Program-made: the position numbers and the translations under genes
The notes under the pieces: model-generated
The model's input: only the letters and a program-made list of their open reading frames with translations
The model's database searches: none
Told to the model about the DNA's origin: nothing
Part shown: piece by piece, positions 5,062 through 5,093 of the stretch
How the letters are laid out: each line of letters starts with the position of its first letter
Numbering within the stretch: the stretch's first letter is position 1
Assembly: GCA_900757285.1 (NCBI GenBank)
Contig: CAAENI010000003.1
Location: 1-5,093 of the forward strand
Reading direction: 5' to 3'
DNA length: 5,093 nt
Origin: an uncultured Collinsella sp.
GTDB taxonomy: Bacteria; Actinomycetota; Coriobacteriia; Coriobacteriales; Coriobacteriaceae

Positions 5062-5093
5062 ACTATGAGTTGAACATTGCCAAGAGGCAAAAC
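5062..5093. other. Window end, no gene visible
   Basis: The last 32 bases hold ATG AGT TGA (5065-5073), which is not a gene, and a small inverted repeat (TTGCC 5077-5081, GGCAA 5086-5090). No start with a ribosome site is seen. Confidence 0.4.

Noticed and set aside
5071..5093. Small hairpin TTGCC/GGCAA and possible new gene at the window end
   Set aside because: A 5-bp stem occurs by chance often, and too little sequence remains to judge. ATG 5065 is followed by a stop after one codon.
1..5093. CRISPR array, tRNA, rRNA, riboswitch, prophage attachment site
   Set aside because: No regularly spaced repeats, cloverleaf sequence or known aptamer-like conserved core was seen on either strand.

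Overview
The window reads as a piece of a high-GC, gut-type actinobacterial chromosome. Collinsella or a relative in the Coriobacteriia is my best guess. This rests on the GC-rich codon choice of the large first gene, the style of the IS21-family IstB remnants, and the general look of the ATPase C-terminal remnant. No rRNA or tRNA is present, so the taxonomic call is an inference from protein character.

Layout from left to right: (1) The last codons of an upstream gene abut an intact 828-residue tandem family-2 glycosyltransferase (37-2523), which probably belongs to a cell-surface polysaccharide cluster lying mostly to the left. (2) At 2536-2964 lies the C-terminal part of an AAA-type ATP-binding protein whose nucleotide-binding half is missing. 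(3) At 3006-3090 a probable promoter, a near-perfect dyad, a strong Shine-Dalgarno and a start codon lead into only about eight codons of an unknown gene before sequence of another kind takes over. (4) From about 3087 to 3867 is an IS21-family graveyard. A plus-strand istB fragment with a frameshift and an amber codon meets, tail to tail near 3450, a minus-strand 5' istB fragment. Beyond the latter are two copies of an 18-base terminal-type repeat. No istA is recognisable. (5) From 3945 to 5061 is a self-contained unit: a perfect TATAAT box, two purine-rich Shine-Dalgarno stretches, an intact 333-codon Abi-family gene with a HEPN-type RNxxxH motif, and a strong intrinsic terminator.

Functionally, only two intact genes are visible and they are unrelated: an envelope-glycan glycosyltransferase and a putative abortive-infection (phage defence) protein. 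The roughly 1.4 kb between them holds broken genes and insertion-sequence debris, which suggests a repeatedly rearranged accessory site at the edge of a polysaccharide locus. The Abi gene uses AGA/AGG and ATA codons much more often than the glycosyltransferase gene, which fits acquisition by transfer. I see no convincing new multi-gene system. The items most worth a second look are the Abi unit, the chimeric istB junction, and the orphan promoter/dyad/start.
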